In this document: positions 1-11,289 of the stretch, one piece after another
Position numbering within the stretch: position 1 is the stretch's first letter
Layout of the letters: the number at the start of each line of letters is the position of its first letter
Source: Acanthococcus lagerstroemiae
Lineage: Eukaryota > Arthropoda > Insecta > Hemiptera > Eriococcidae
Assembly (NCBI GenBank): GCA_031841125.1
Contig: CM063114.1
Span: 57,930,955-57,994,954 of the forward strand
DNA: 64,000 nucleotides
Direction: 5' to 3'
Notes under the pieces: model-generated
Database searches by the model: none
What the model was told of the DNA's origin: nothing
The model's input: only the letters and a program-made list of their open reading frames with translations
Translations under genes and position numbers: made by a program

Positions 1-120
1 GTTTTTCTTCTTTTGCTTTGATACTTGGAAATTTTGAGTTGCGTCTGTTGGGACTTTCACAATTTTTACCTCCCCCCTCCCCCCTCCGTCCCTCAGGAAA
101 AACTCTTCGGTACGTCCCTG
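1..120. mobile_element. MITE (CAGGGACGTACCGA family), right end only
   Basis: Right end of a short non-autonomous element that recurs at about 7.2, 27.0, 29.9 and 55.3 kb. The visible signature is a poly-T/TTGCTTTGATACTTGG subrepeat, GAGTTG, a C-rich run, then CTTCGGTACGTCCCTG, which is the right terminal inverted repeat. The left part lies outside the window. Assigned to the hAT-type MITE class by the 8-bp target duplications seen at other copies. Confidence 0.7.
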
Positions 121-690
121 GACTCCAGAACTCAGAATGGGATCCCAAAGTGGACAGACTATCGACCTTAATTACTGACCTAGGGTAGTTGAATTCGAAC
201 ATGCGCTAAATTTTGAACCTGATTCAAGCTTAAAAGACCTCATAAATCAAAATGGACTAGCACTAATTAGTTTTTACAAATCGAGTAGACTATTGAAGCG
301 GAGAGTTCTTACGATCTTAAATTCAAACTAACAGACTGTTTTTGAAAATGCTAAATATCGCTGATTCATTTTCATCATTACAAACATTAGCCTAATCTCT
401 TGAGAAATGGTTAAATCGTCGAATGCCGAATTTCCAAAAGCAGCATATAATTCTATAAAAAATGATTGAACTATCGAAGTGAAAGTTGTTTTACTTCCAT
501 GTTCTTGTTTGAGGTGTGGGGGGGGGGGTTACACATTTAGTAATATGACTCTTGGACCTTTGATTCGACTTCATCATTCTTAGGTTAAATGGCAGTTTTT
601 GCTTGTAATGTTGAAGAAAAAACTCATTATAGTTGGATCTTTACGAGCCAGCATTTGAAGTCCACCACAAAGATTGACAAAAGTTGATTG
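121..690. other. Unassigned AT-rich spacer
   Basis: No credible coding sequence. It contains a run of about 10-12 G near 518. Nothing else was recognised up to the MULE boundary. Confidence 0.5.
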
Positions 691-770
691 TATGACATTT
701 TTCCGACACCGCATTCTTCCGACAATTCATTTTTCCGACACTACATATTTCCGACACGACGATACTCTGA
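691..770. repeat. MULE left subterminal TTCCGACA array
   Basis: Four TTCCGAC copies about 15-20 bp apart lie just beyond the transposase stop. They mirror the right-end array and are likely transposase binding sites (inference). Confidence 0.7.
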
Positions 771-810
771 CTCATTTTGAAATGAAATTTCTTTATCAAC
801 TTTCAAAATT

Positions 811-2316
811 TTATGCAATATTTACATTGTGTGACAGATTTTGTAGATACTGTAAGGTTGGGATATTTCCGTAATCAGCGGCAATGTTCTCCAAGCGAAT
901 TTGGAGGTCGCGCCACTTCTTTTGTGGGGCGCCTCTGACCTTTTTTCCTAGAGCGAGCTCCTGTATAACTATCTCAGTGTAACCCTGCTCCTTCTGAAAT
1001 TCAGATAGAGCAGAGTATAGATCGGGATGGTGTTTTCCCACCATCTGATGGAATCGGTTATACCAACCCTCGCTAACATTATTTGTTCGATGTGTCTTAG
1101 CGAGGGCTGTTTCAAACTGATTCCACTGTGATGGGGGATATCTCGGCCTTGCTGCTCTTCTGGTGCCTCTTGCTGGTGTTCTAATGTAGTTCTTGTGGAA
1201 AAAGTCGGAGACGGGATGCAGAGCTGCTGGACAATCGGCGCGAAGGCTGCGGAATGCGCGGGTGACATCTTCCACTGGCACAAATGCCAAAGATAGGAGC
1301 ATGTGCGTATAGTTTCTTATGGTCCGATCGTCTGCATCATTGTATTGCACTTGCAGTCCAGCTTCCTGCACCTTCCGGTATACAATTTGTCCAAGGTGAA
1401 AAAAACACCCGGACACTGGAACAGTGGGAAAGACTTCGTTGCATGCGTTTACAGTTGCGCGTTCAAAATCCGACATAATTTTTGTAGGAAGGCAGTCATT
1501 TATGCGATATTGGCGAACAGCGTTGTCCACTGCTTTCAGCGCTTCGGCGTACTGTTCTTGCTCTTTTCCTGACAGCAAACAGTAAACGAGGGGTATGGCG
1601 ACTGCCTCTGCCGATCCTACACGTCTTCGCAGTCCCATGACGGTAAATATTTGAGCGAAGACGGACGGAGCAGTTTTGAAAGTCCCGTCGACAAACCATA
1701 CCGAGCTTTCGCACAGCAACTCAATATTCTTGCGAGTGGCAAATACCAATACACGTCGTGTGCCCTCGTCCTCTTCCTCCTCTTCTTCTTCTTCTTCTGA
1801 AGACGACTGGTCGGGACCATGTATCTTCGAATCATACAACAAGAATTGCTCACCAACCAGCGTTTTCTGATACGTCTGAGGTATTTCGAGGAGGTCAGCC
1901 AATGAATTTGGGGCGGCAGGCATATTCTTCTTTCTAACTCGTTGGATAGTTCGTACCAGAGCTGATTGCTCCGGTAAGTCACTAAGCACTCCTCCAGAGA
2001 CATCCTACAACTCGGTGCGAAGCATCTGGGCTGGACGCTGATTTGGATGTTCCTCCGCTTTTCTCTTCAGTCCTGCCTCCAATTTCTCCGATGCACTTTC
2101 CTCTCTGTTAGGAGGATGAGAGTGTTGTGACTCCTGCGGACCTCTAATAACTTCAAGTTGGTTATCACTGCTGCGTACAATTGTAACAGCTCTTACTGAA
2201 CATTCCTTCATTCTAGTCCGGCAGTATTCCCAGTAGGTTCTTCCGTTTCGTTCTCGCGTACGGAGGTAGATGTATCCATCTAGATGAAGTTTATTTGCGA
2301 TTATTTCGGCTGACAT
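811..2316 (-). pseudogene. FLYWCH-MULE transposase, one in-frame TAG
   Basis: Cut-and-paste transposase of the MULE superfamily. Reading from ATG at 2316, the N-terminus is a FLYWCH zinc finger: GYIYLR, then YWEYC, KECSVRA and HSHPPN supply the Cys/His ligands. An in-frame TAG at 2005-2007 follows. The same frame then continues for 392 codons to TAA at 811-813. The second part (numbered from its GTG at 1989) has an acidic run at about 65-75 and the DDE core: Asp101 (WFVDGTFK), Asp174 (SDFERA) and Glu307 (NNVSEGW), with CFFH at 195-198. Total length of about 500 codons fits the family. No frameshift was seen. The stop may be a real inactivating mutation, a polymorphism, a sequencing error or a splice/readthrough point. 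Confidence 0.85.
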
Positions 2317-2400
2317 TTTTACTACGAGTACTTGAACTGAGTACCCCAAGGGGTTCGAACTAACTACTTTTTAAAATTGCTATGCATTGGCTAAGTAAAT

Positions 2401-2540
2401 GTGTCGGAGTGTTATCGGAGTTTTGTCGTGTCGGTATAAATGTTAGTCGGAAAAGTTTGTGTCGGAGAATTGTCGCGTCGGAAAAATGTCATGTTGGAAA
2501 AATGCGGTGTCGGAAAATTGTAGTCGGAAAAATGTCGTAG
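2401..2540. repeat. MULE right subterminal GTCGGAAA array
   Basis: About nine copies of GTCGGA(A/G) or close variants at 12-20 bp spacing, inverted relative to 691-770. The array is longer than its left counterpart. It lies upstream of the transposase start, so it may also overlap the element's promoter (inference). Confidence 0.7.
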
Positions 2541-2559
2541 TACCACGAAAGTTAATTGA

Positions 2560-4230
2560 CGTTGAAAATCTAAGTAATCGATTGAAACAGCGACTATTGT
2601 AATTCCTAATTTTGGTTCAATTTCATAGTTTTTAGTTTTCAAAGACTTGAATGTTGCCCTTATAATAACTCATACTTGGATAATTTTGAAATTTTTCCTC
2701 CTGTTTGCATTTTGGTAATTTGATGGTTCTGAAAATGTTGAAAGATTAAATTAAGTTCGTTCAATTTCGACTCTCATTTTGGTGTTTAGGGCCTACCCGA
2801 GAGTCAGTATCGAAAATTTATCGCATTGATGGAATTTCCAAATTAGGCGACCTCTCCTCTCCCCTTCCCCATTTCAATATTTGATTCGGTTACCGGGAAG
2901 TCAATTTTAATCACTTCTGGAGACCGGTTTTGGCTTGGGAACCTACAAAGTTTCAGATTAATCGGATTAGAGGAATCCGTGCCACAAGCTCCCTTTCGTT
3001 CTTATGGGAAAAGTGCATGGAGTTTTGACTTTTGTTTCAGACTAAATTTCCCTCCTATATTCACCAGGACCAAAGCCTGTAAATTGAACAAAAGAACATT
3101 TGCTATCGGATTCAACTTGTGACACTGGAAAATAAGTCTCTTGCTACGAACTTTTAGAATTTAATAAAATGTTCGACTTTCTCAAATTTTAGTCTGTAGG
3201 TCAAACAGAAAATCTAGTAAAAACAAAATAGTCATTGAAATTTCTAAATTCAACGTTTCCTACTGACTTTCAGATTTTCGAAATGTCTTCCACATACCTA
3301 CCTGTAAGGGGGATATAGGCAACGGACAGCGACGCGTTTTTCCGTGAGTTCGTCATGGTAGCAGTAGTTTGGATTTCTCTACTTCAAAAGTAACATCATT
3401 TACAAATGAAAAATTTCAAAAAATCTTCACAAATCACAGAATGCTGAGTCAAATAAGCAGTGCTTCATTTTGCATATTTCGCATATTTTGGCATTTATCG
3501 CATTTTTTGCACCAATTCTACTTCTTTTTCAACTTTTTTTCCCAAAGAGGGACTTTTCTAATTGTTTACTCTAAAATACTAAAAATAATTCCCGACTCAA
3601 GAAAAAAAAAATTGGAAATACTTTATGATTAGGCAATGAATCAGCAGAAAAGCCTAGAAAAATATGTTCTTTTGCATGTGAGATACCCATCCTCTTGCCC
3701 CACATTCATCAATCATTAAGAAATTACAAATAGGAGCAATACCTCCTGAGTGCATCTCCCTTTAAAAAAAAAAAGATTGGACTTCTTAGGTAGATACTTT
3801 GCTAGATCAATAATTTTAAAAATTGGATAAAAATTATCGTAGTGTATATCCAACTTAATTTCCCCTTTAAAATGATACCCGTAAAATGTATTCGCATTTC
3901 TCACTTTCGAGCAGCAATATACTATTGCTGTTAAATTCTCCTCTGAAAAGTTATGTGGGAATGTTCATAATTTACCAGTTTCAGGAGTCTTACGTCTCTT
4001 GAAACTTGAATCTCTTCTTGATTCTCTGGATCTCTGCTTCGCTGAACTCGGATAGTCGATACGCTGATACCTCTGTACTCTGTCCCTTACCTACCGGCTA
4101 CCACATTGCATTTGATTGACACGATTTGACGATTCACGATTGCACATTGAACTTTTGGAAAACTCGTACCGGCTATATCCACTGCAGCGTGCAGCTGTGC
4201 AGTCTTTTATTCTTGAAAATTGGTAAGATT
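2560..4230. other. Unassigned AT-rich spacer
   Basis: The short ORFs here (for example 3369-3632) are low-complexity Phe/Lys-rich translations with no family resemblance. No terminal repeats were recognised. Confidence 0.4.
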
Positions 4231-4235
4231 ACATG

Positions 4236-4432
4236 ATCCTTGATATTTATCAATGTTTGGAAATCCATATTGATATTTTCGATATGTTAAAAATATCAAT
4301 ATTTATCAATATTTGGATATCCATATCAATATTTTTAATATGTTAAAAATATTGATATTTATCGATATTTAAAAATACATATTGATATTTTTGATGTGTT
4401 GAAAATATTGATAATATCGATAAATAACGAAA
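4236..4432. repeat. AT-rich tandem repeat, ~55-bp unit, ~3.5 copies
   Basis: Recurring blocks of ATATTGATATTTTTGATATG and ATTTATCAATATTTGGA alternate with a period of about 55 bp. Individual units are themselves partly palindromic (ATCAATATT / AATATTGAT). Confidence 0.65.
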
Positions 4433-4439
4433 ATTTTGC

Positions 4440-5640
4440 CGTTACTAATTTTTAAAACTGCAATCAGTTGAGAAAATCTGTTCCTCAGTTAGCAGGATTA
4501 TGTTTCCTCGCTCCCTCCCCTCAGTGGCTTGACATGTCTCCGTCCACCAAGGGTAATAACGAGTTTGTAAGATGAGCGATTGTGAAAAGATTTCAAATCT
4601 AAATCCAAGAATAAAATTAAGCGATTTGAAAGTGCACCGACTAGAATTTCATTTCCAGGCAGAAACATGTGGTCGTAGACAGTGCAATGCAATATAATAT
4701 GTATACAAATTCGATAGGTAAACCAGTACCCGAAATATTGCATGCGGTGATCCTGATGCCCGGTGTGAATCTTACCTCGTACACTATGTACTTAATAAGA
4801 ATTTATATTATACCTTGTACCTAATATAATACCTTCGGATGTATTTTAAATAAACCCACGCTCGATATCAAACATTGTAATAAGTTATATTTACGTGCAT
4901 GGGTTTTCTGTTCTTTTTTTTTTTCCTCCTGTCCACTTTTTGTTACAAGTCGGTTGAATGCGGTTAACGGTGCCCATTAATGAAAAATGTTCGCGTTTCA
5001 CCTACGTGACAGATTCGATATCCGCTAGCGCCGAATTACCGAATATGAATTTTACAAATTTTTCGTACTCGCTGTACGGCCGCGGAATGAAGAATTTTAA
5101 TGGAATATATTCGCCGCGAACACGTCATAAAGTTTACGTATTTAGGCGATTCTCTGTGTTCGCGAATTTCTATTTCATCCGCCGGGCCGCTTCGCTTCGG
5201 TGGGGCAACCTTTTAGTATAATTTGCATTTACGAAGCAGCGCCGGTGTTAAAACATATTTATGGTCCATTGTGAAGTTAACTTATCTGTTTGAAAACACT
5301 TACTAGTTAGACCCGCTTGTATTGGCGCGATAATTTCGCGCGCCTTGCGATCAATACCATCCAGATATGTGTTTGCGAATTGGCGAAAACTTTATTAATT
5401 TAATTAGGAATATCCGAACTAGATGAGTATCCACGTGGAACTGCGATTCATTCCTTCGTAACGATTGGATGTTTACATATCGTAACTGATTTTACACGAT
5501 AACCTTAGGCCGCTTGGCCAGATACCCTTATTACTGAAAGTAGAAAAAAATTGGTTGCGAGGAAGCAGATTGGTCTCCTTGTCAAGCGAAGGTATGACCA
5601 GTACCTTCTTTGATCTTATTCACCCGAATTCGGAAGTGAG
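4440..5640. other. Unassigned spacer
   Basis: Contains CG-containing stretches around 4960-5230 and a ~87-codon plus-strand ORF (4958-5221) that resembles no known family. No splice-supported exon was found. Confidence 0.35.
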
Positions 5641-5760
5641 GTGATCCGTTTTTCAGGTGTCCTTTACAATGCTCCTCCATTCCTCTTGGTCCTCTGCAGC
5701 CCACATTGCTTCTTCCAAGCTCATGCCGGTGAGGATTTTAGCTTGATCTATCTGTTTTTT
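5641..5760 (-). pseudogene. RTE-type LINE ORF2, extreme C-terminal scrap
   Basis: Minus-strand translation ends in LEEAMWAAEDQEEWRSIVKD and stop, the typical tail of RTE-like reverse transcriptase proteins (acidic/Ala stretch, DR/DQ..WR.LV). Upstream coding sequence is not continuous with it, so it is only a fragment. Confidence 0.55.
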
Positions 5761-5831
5761 GGACGTTCTGGCTCCTTTTGCCGTGGATATGTCTATTGGC
5801 TGGCCCGAAACAAAAAAGTAAATATCTACAT

Positions 5832-6281
5832 GGCATGCAGATGCTTTGGTACATGGATGGCATTGTGGCTGCCGAACACGTTCCACGCATTCAGTCAACG
5901 CACAACAGGAACGAGTAAAATGTAGGATAGCGAATAATACCTATCAGGAAGCAACAATTGCCATGATAACGTTGAATAACATCCTTGGCATTAGTCGGCC
6001 ATTATCGGCATCCGTCAGCATTCTTGGTATCGCTCCGTTGTGTCTGTCGGTAAAACGTTACGTACATTTTGACATTAATATGTCTATATTGGCCGGTCCG
6101 CTCGACGAAAAATAGCGATACCAAGAATGCCGATGGATGCCGAGAATGGCCGACTAATGCCAAGGATATTATTGCATTATCACGGCAATTATTACTTCAT
6201 GATGTTATTGGCTATCTTGTATTGTGGAACGTGTTCAATAGCCATGAGACATATCCATGTATCAATGTATCTGCATGCAGT
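5832..6281. repeat. Long fold-back (inverted repeat), ~200-bp arms
   Basis: The left arm (about 5832-6034) and right arm (about 6114-6281) are inverted copies round a ~80-bp loop. The inner ~52 bp of each arm is nearly perfect: CCTTGGCATTAGTCGGCCAT on the left, its complement on the right, closing on TATCGCT/AGCGATA. Outer parts such as GCATGCAGAT and GAACACGTTCCAC also pair but are more diverged. No ORF is shared. It could be a fold-back transposon or, if transcribed, a hairpin-RNA precursor. Confidence 0.8.
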
Positions 6282-6284
6282 GTG

Positions 6285-6304
6285 GTGATGATGATGATGA
6301 TGAT
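6285..6304. repeat. (GAT)n microsatellite at LINE 3' end
   Basis: Six to seven GAT/ATG units directly beyond the last codons of the minus-strand LINE. RTE-clade LINEs commonly end in short tandem repeats rather than poly-A, so this probably marks the 3' end of that insertion. Confidence 0.6.
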
Positions 6305-6497
6305 AAGGTTATCAATCTGATGACAAGTTTGACGCAACTCTCCATTTCTCCCTATCTTGTGCGAGTTCCTTCATTTCATAATAATAACACATTTGACATC
6401 CTTGATTATCTGTTGAACATATTCGAATCTTTGCCAACCTACCCAATTCTTTCCTTCCACTATTCCTTCTAGCAACTGTGAGATTATTCTTGTGTGC

Positions 6498-7626
6498 CAG
6501 TGGCGTACATTCCAGGCAAGCAAGGTAAGAGCCACTTACCCTAAAAATTCCTGAGAAATATGCTTTCATGTACCTACAATATCAATTTCAACTTGCAAAG
6601 AAAAATAAAAGTTAATGAAACATTGGGCAAAACAGCGACTGTATTGACGCTTACGCTTCAGTATAAATAAATTCACAGGAGATGTATACTGTTTAGCATT
6701 CAGCAATCCTTGTGCATGTATTTTCATATAGGCCAGCAAGGTGTGCGTTGGATCTAACGCTTCTTTTCCATACGGCATTTAACATTGCACGATTTAGTAC
6801 TCTGCCTCCGCATATCAATTACTGACACAAAAACACACTAACATGTTCAACACGACAAAACCTGTGCGTTTGGTTGCGTTCTGGTTCCGGCTCGGCTTGG
6901 CTACACACAAACGTCAAAGTTGACAGTGAAACGTGAGAATATGTTCTTCTACTAGTCTATGCGTTGTCTTTTTGCCCTGCCAAAATGCGTACTCGAATTC
7001 TTATTGAAAACCCGTTTTTGCAACCTACTCTTAATGAACAATTAGAAATTATTAAGGGTCCAGCCTAAACCAGATTTACCATTTTTAAAAACTGAGCAAA
7101 AGAGAGGTGGTTCGAGTTTTACTAGACAATGCCACGTATTGCAGTATGAAAACATTTTGTGGCTAACCAGTTGTGAAGATGGTGGAAAACAGTTTTGTTG
7201 GCCATGCCTATTTAGGAATGTGGAGGAGTGGGGAACTCCCTCCTTCTCCTCCCCGGTTAGAATTTTTCACTCAGCAGCTAGAAAATTTACAATAATTTCA
7301 ATCAGGTGGAGTTGGGAAAACCCAACTAGTCAAAAGGCTTTTTTTATTTTGTTTTGATACTTAGGAATTGAGTTGCAATGTTGGATAAATCCAACAAGTC
7401 GTATTCTCCCCCCTCCAAGAAAAACTCGTCGCTGGTACGTCCATGTGTTTATTATTCGTCACAGAAAAGAATAAATGCATATGGAATGACCCTACACCGG
7501 GGTACAACAATTTGAATAATTTCATCAGTGCCATTTTGTAGTAGCATGTTTCATACTTTCATTCTGATTTTTACTTCACCTCTACGCTTATCGCTTACCT
7601 CCTAGGTAAAATCACCGCACGCTATT
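6498..7626 (+). mobile_element. hAT element copy 1 (CAGTGGCGT ends)
   Basis: Starts with CAGTGGCGTACATTCCAGG and ends near CACCGCACGCTATTAG, a decayed complement of that end. It lies inside the LINE at 6300-9290, whose coding sequence flanks it on both sides. It carries decayed N-terminal transposase coding sequence (LNEQLEII, YENILWLTSC, QFCWPCLF at about 7040-7210) of the TTF-finger/ZMYM1-like hAT group. That coding sequence is broken by a nested MITE at 7213. About 1.1 kb long, so non-autonomous. It is closely related to the copy at 54,611. Confidence 0.8.
7213..7445. mobile_element. MITE (CAGGGACGTACCGA family) nested in hAT
   Basis: Left end decayed (TAGGAATGTGG), right end GGTACGTCCATG. 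Direct flanks TGCCTATT (7205-7212) and TGTTTATT (7446-7453) are an 8-bp target duplication with two differences. The insertion site matches that in the 54.6-kb copy, so the MITE was carried along when the hAT multiplied. Confidence 0.75.
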
Positions 7627-9296
7627 AGTTTATCTCTCCGCCTTCTCTTCAAACAATTCTAAATATCATCCATTTTACCTCCTACTGTGTTAAGTATTTC
7701 CTCATTTCTTTCCTTATCCGTCCATTTAATGCTAAGTATCCTCCTGCACATCTCGAAAGTTTCGATCTTTCTCTTCTCTGGTTTTCCTATGGTCCAAGTT
7801 TCACATCCATACAAGGCTACACTCCAAACATAAATTTTCAAGAACAATGTTTTGATTTCCAGATTTACTTTTGATTTGAAAATATTACTTTTCCGATAAA
7901 CTGCTAATTTGGTTTGCGTTCTTCTATTTCTGATATCCCTTTTACTCCTTCCATCTTTTGTTATTTTACTCCCTAAATAGCACAATTCGCTTACTTCCTC
8001 AATCTTTTCCTGTCCAATATTTATATTTAAGCTGTCGTGTTCACATCGATTACAAACCATTACTTTATTATTCTCATACGATATTCTATACTCGAAATTT
8101 CCTCCATTCCGTTAAACAAATTTTCCAAATCAATATTCCTTTCAGCTGATAAGACAATATCATCTGCAAACCCGAGCATTGTTACTCGCTCTCCATGTAT
8201 AAATTTTTCTTTTCTTTCTTTTATGGCCCACTCTGTGTACAAATTAATAATACCGGAGATAAGGAGCACCTCTGCCTTACACCTTTTTCTATATTAGCCT
8301 CCCCTTTCTCCCCTTCTATTCTTAATGTGGCTTTCTGTCCATTATATAAGTTTAAAATAACTTGTCCTTCTTTAAATTTTATGCCTATCTTTTTTGGAAT
8401 ATCAAACATTTTATCCCATTTAACATTGTCAAAAGTTTTTTCAATATCAATGAATGCCATACATGTATCCTGCCCCTTTTTAAGTCTCCCACCTACTATT
8501 AATCTCAAAGCTAACATTGCTTCCCTAGTACCTCTACTTTTTCTAAATCCAAACTGATCATCTCCTAATTCTGCATCTATTCCATTCTCAATTCTTCTAC
8601 AAATTATCTTAATGAATATTTTTGACGCACGCGAAAGAAGACTAATTGTTCGATAATTTTCACACCTATGTGCTCCTGTTTTTTTTTTGTTTTTTTTTTT
8701 GTATAGTTACAATAGCACTTTTTTTAAAGTCCTCTGGCATTTCCTCTATATCATAAATGTAAGATACTAATTTGTACAGTCTATTAAGTTGATATTTTCC
8801 TAAGTTCTGTAATAACTCAGCTGGTACCTCATCCACTCCTGGAGCTTTCCCTTTCTTTAAATCTCCCAATGCTTTGTCAAATTCACCTCTTAAAATTGAG
8901 TCTTCCTTCTCATCTTCTTCCACATCTTCCTCCCTCTCCATTCTTATCTCTTCATCACCATTATTACTATATAGTTCTTCTATACTCTACCCACCTTTTC
9001 ACTTTTCTTTCAGCTGTGTAAATAGACTCTCCGTCCTTATTTGTTATATTACTTCAAACTCAATTTTTACTTTTCTATAGGCCAAGTCTATTTGTCCTTT
9101 ATTCTGCTTCATAAACTCTTCTATCTTATCACTTTTTCTTTCATCCATTTCTCCTTTGCCTTATTACACACACTCTTTATTTCATTCCTTAACCTTTGAT
9201 AAGCTAATCTACCCTCCCTGTCGTTTGCTTTCTTATATTTTCTTCGTTCATCCATCTTTCTGAGGATTTCCTCCTTCATCCAGTGTAGATACTCTT

Positions 9297-9600
9297 TACT
9301 TTTTTCCTTCCACTTTTCTCTGCATTATCGATTTTTCAAGGTAGTTTCCATTCCTTCGGATGATATGGCCAAAAAATCTCAAAATTCTCATTCTCTGTTT
9401 GCAAATGTTCAACAAGAATTGAAGCTCTTTTTTTTCTTTTTTTTTTTTAATCTGTCCAGGAGATCTTGAACATGCGTCTATGTAGGCCCACATTTCGAAA
9501 GCAGTTATCTTTTAACGTGTGCTGCCTTAAGTGTCCATGTTTCCGCTCTATATAACATTATCGACAATGTTATCGCCTTGAGTAGCTTTAATTTGCTGTT
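9297..9600 (-). pseudogene. LINE ORF2 C-terminal fragment
   Basis: Minus-strand translation shows LLKAITLSIMLYRAETWTLK, then RILRFFGHIIRRNG and QRKVEGKK. This is the RTE-like connection and C-terminal region (LYG.ETWTL, GHI.R, EGKR). It is frameshifted and contains a poly-A/T run near 9430. It abuts the N-terminally truncated LINE at 9290, so two LINE fragments stand head to tail. Sequence further upstream (to 9933) is open but not LINE-like. Confidence 0.7.
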
Positions 9601-9939
9601 CCGGGAATAAGCTTGCTGACTGCAATCTGGAAAGAAGTACCATGAAGTGACAAGCATACCACGGAAATAACGGAACCAACGATTCCAATTCTTCTCATTC
9701 CAGACCTTATATACTCGTAGCCTGGCTGTTAGTTGCATAATATGGAAGATGTTCTTAAATTTTTTGATGCAGAAGTGCCTTTTGGCATATTTGTAGTTAA
9801 AACTGTAAGGAATCCCGGACCCCACGTCAACTCCCACCGGAAGGTCATAAGTGTCTCCTCCATCAGTTTTCCTTAGTAACTTCTCAACTGTAAGTCGTGC
9901 TGTAAAAGTGTACATAACAGAATTAATGTACACAACATT

Positions 9940-10320
9940 TTACGTAAAAATGGTTTCTTGCAATTTTTGTATGTCTTAGATCCCCCTCTCTCCCGAAACG
10001 GGGGATCAAGAAGAGTCCATATGATGCAACACTTCAACACTGCCCTTCTGGAAGAAAACATAGAATTTTTGACATTTTTGTTGTCTCGTCGATTTCAGAA
10101 AACTGAAGGGGTGTAAATCTTTCCCAGATTCATTTCTATACATCCCTGTCTTCCGATCAGTGGAATTCTGTTGTCCCTGTCCCTCATTCCCTTGGAATAC
10201 CACATTTTGATATTTATTGCTGTTGTTTTAGCATCATAAACGACTTTTTTATTAGAACTTTTTGCACCTTTCATTGGCTTGAATCACTGAATCGAGATAT
10301 CGGCTGTAAAGACTACAAAG
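9940..10320. other. Unassigned spacer
   Basis: No recognisable coding or repeat structure between the LINE fragment and the degenerate tandem region. Confidence 0.35.
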
Positions 10321-11200
10321 AATAATTATTTGGCTGTAAATTTAAAATTGTGGGAACTTGGTAGGTTGGGGCTCAAAATGTTCATAAAATACAATATAGA
10401 TGTCCTTGTAGAGTTTCCAAGGATCGTTTAACCTATTTCTGTTGACGATTTCATCCTAATTTGCAAATTGTGCCACTTGAAAAATGGTGGAAGCTTAATT
10501 TTTTCATGAAGTACTACATGGATGTCTTTTCACTAGTTATTAGGGTTGATAAATTCAATTTTGTTGAGTACAGTATGGCAGTGTTGTTGGACGTAACAAA
10601 ACAAAATGATAAAATGAGGAATCGAATTTTCAAAATTTTGCAATGTGACAAAACCTTAAACCGTTTTTTGTCAGGATCGTTTCGTCAATGACATAACAAA
10701 ATGACAAAAAAATTAAGTTATGACATTTTGCCAACGATTAAAATGAACTATGCTAAATGACATAATAACTTGTGACAGATTATACTGAGCGACATTGCCA
10801 TTGACAATAGATTATGCTAAGCAAGATGACAACAAAGAATACAAAATGACAATTTTGTCAAGACATAACACATCTGTGAAAAAACAAAAACGACAAACTC
10901 GGAAGATAACAAGACTCATGTCATAACAAAAAAAGATGAAATGCTAGTCTGACAAAATGACAAAAAATCGTTTTGTCTAAGAACACTGCAATATGGGTAT
11001 CGTTTCATAGGTTTTCAGGGTCTTCAGAGTCGATTTTCATATTAATTCCCTTGAATCTGAAAACCGTAACACTTTGATATAAAGGGGAATGTGTGAAGGT
11101 CAAATACGCTATTTAATACAATATTGATGGCATTTTACAGAGTTTTCAGGGTTGCCAAATTCAATTTTAATTTACATTTCACATTTCATCCTTACTTAGA
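10320..11200. repeat. Old degenerate tandem/low-complexity array
   Basis: Loose ~150-200 bp units recur, each with a variant of GATGTC..TTTT, AGGGTTG..AAATTCAATTTT and ATTTCATCCT. The middle (about 10,587-10,980) is filled with many imperfect ACAAAATGACA motifs. Copies are too diverged to count exactly. Confidence 0.5.
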
Positions 11201-11289
11201 GATTGTGTTTTGCAAGGTGCGGAAGAATTGACATAATATAGTCCCTAGGGGGGGGGGTCCTTCAATATATTCAGGTGTAATTCTATTGC

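Larger units (their letters stand above)
691..2548 (-). mobile_element. MULE (Mutator-like) DNA transposon
   Basis: A ~1.86-kb element carrying a FLYWCH/MULE transposase read leftwards. Both ends hold arrays of a short TTTTCCGACA-type motif in opposite orientation (691-770 and 2401-2540). The outermost matching inverted segments are TATGACATTTTTCCGAC (691-707) and its complement (2523-2539). The flanks AAGTTGATTG (681-690) and AAGTTAATTG (2549-2558) match at 9 of 10 positions, as expected for an 8-11 bp MULE target duplication. The right end would then be about 9 bp longer than the left, so exact ends are uncertain. The near-intact reading frame points to a fairly recent insertion. Confidence 0.8.
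6300..9290 (-). pseudogene. RTE-like LINE ORF2, frameshifted and split by a hAT
   Basis: Reverse transcriptase of a non-LTR retrotransposon, read leftwards. In order: a pre-RT linker rich in Lys/Glu (9290-9010, with HWMKEEIL and MDERRK); RT start with KGKAPGVDEVPAELLQ (8941-8666); AFIDIEKTFDNV and GVRQRCSLSP (8517-8221); the catalytic box FADDIVLSA (8269-8060); the connection domain YLGSKIT..DGR, YGCETWT and EILNTVGG (8060-7640). The hAT copy interrupts it, and coding resumes at 6490-6300 with LLEGIVEGK, AQDREKWR and a stop. Several frameshifts separate these blocks, so it is dead. The endonuclease half is missing (5' truncation). Confidence 0.85.

Noticed and set aside
1284..2003. Other ORFs overlapping the MULE transposase (both strands)
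   Set aside because: Shadows of the transposase frame; the Ser-rich plus-strand ORF is the complement of its acidic run.
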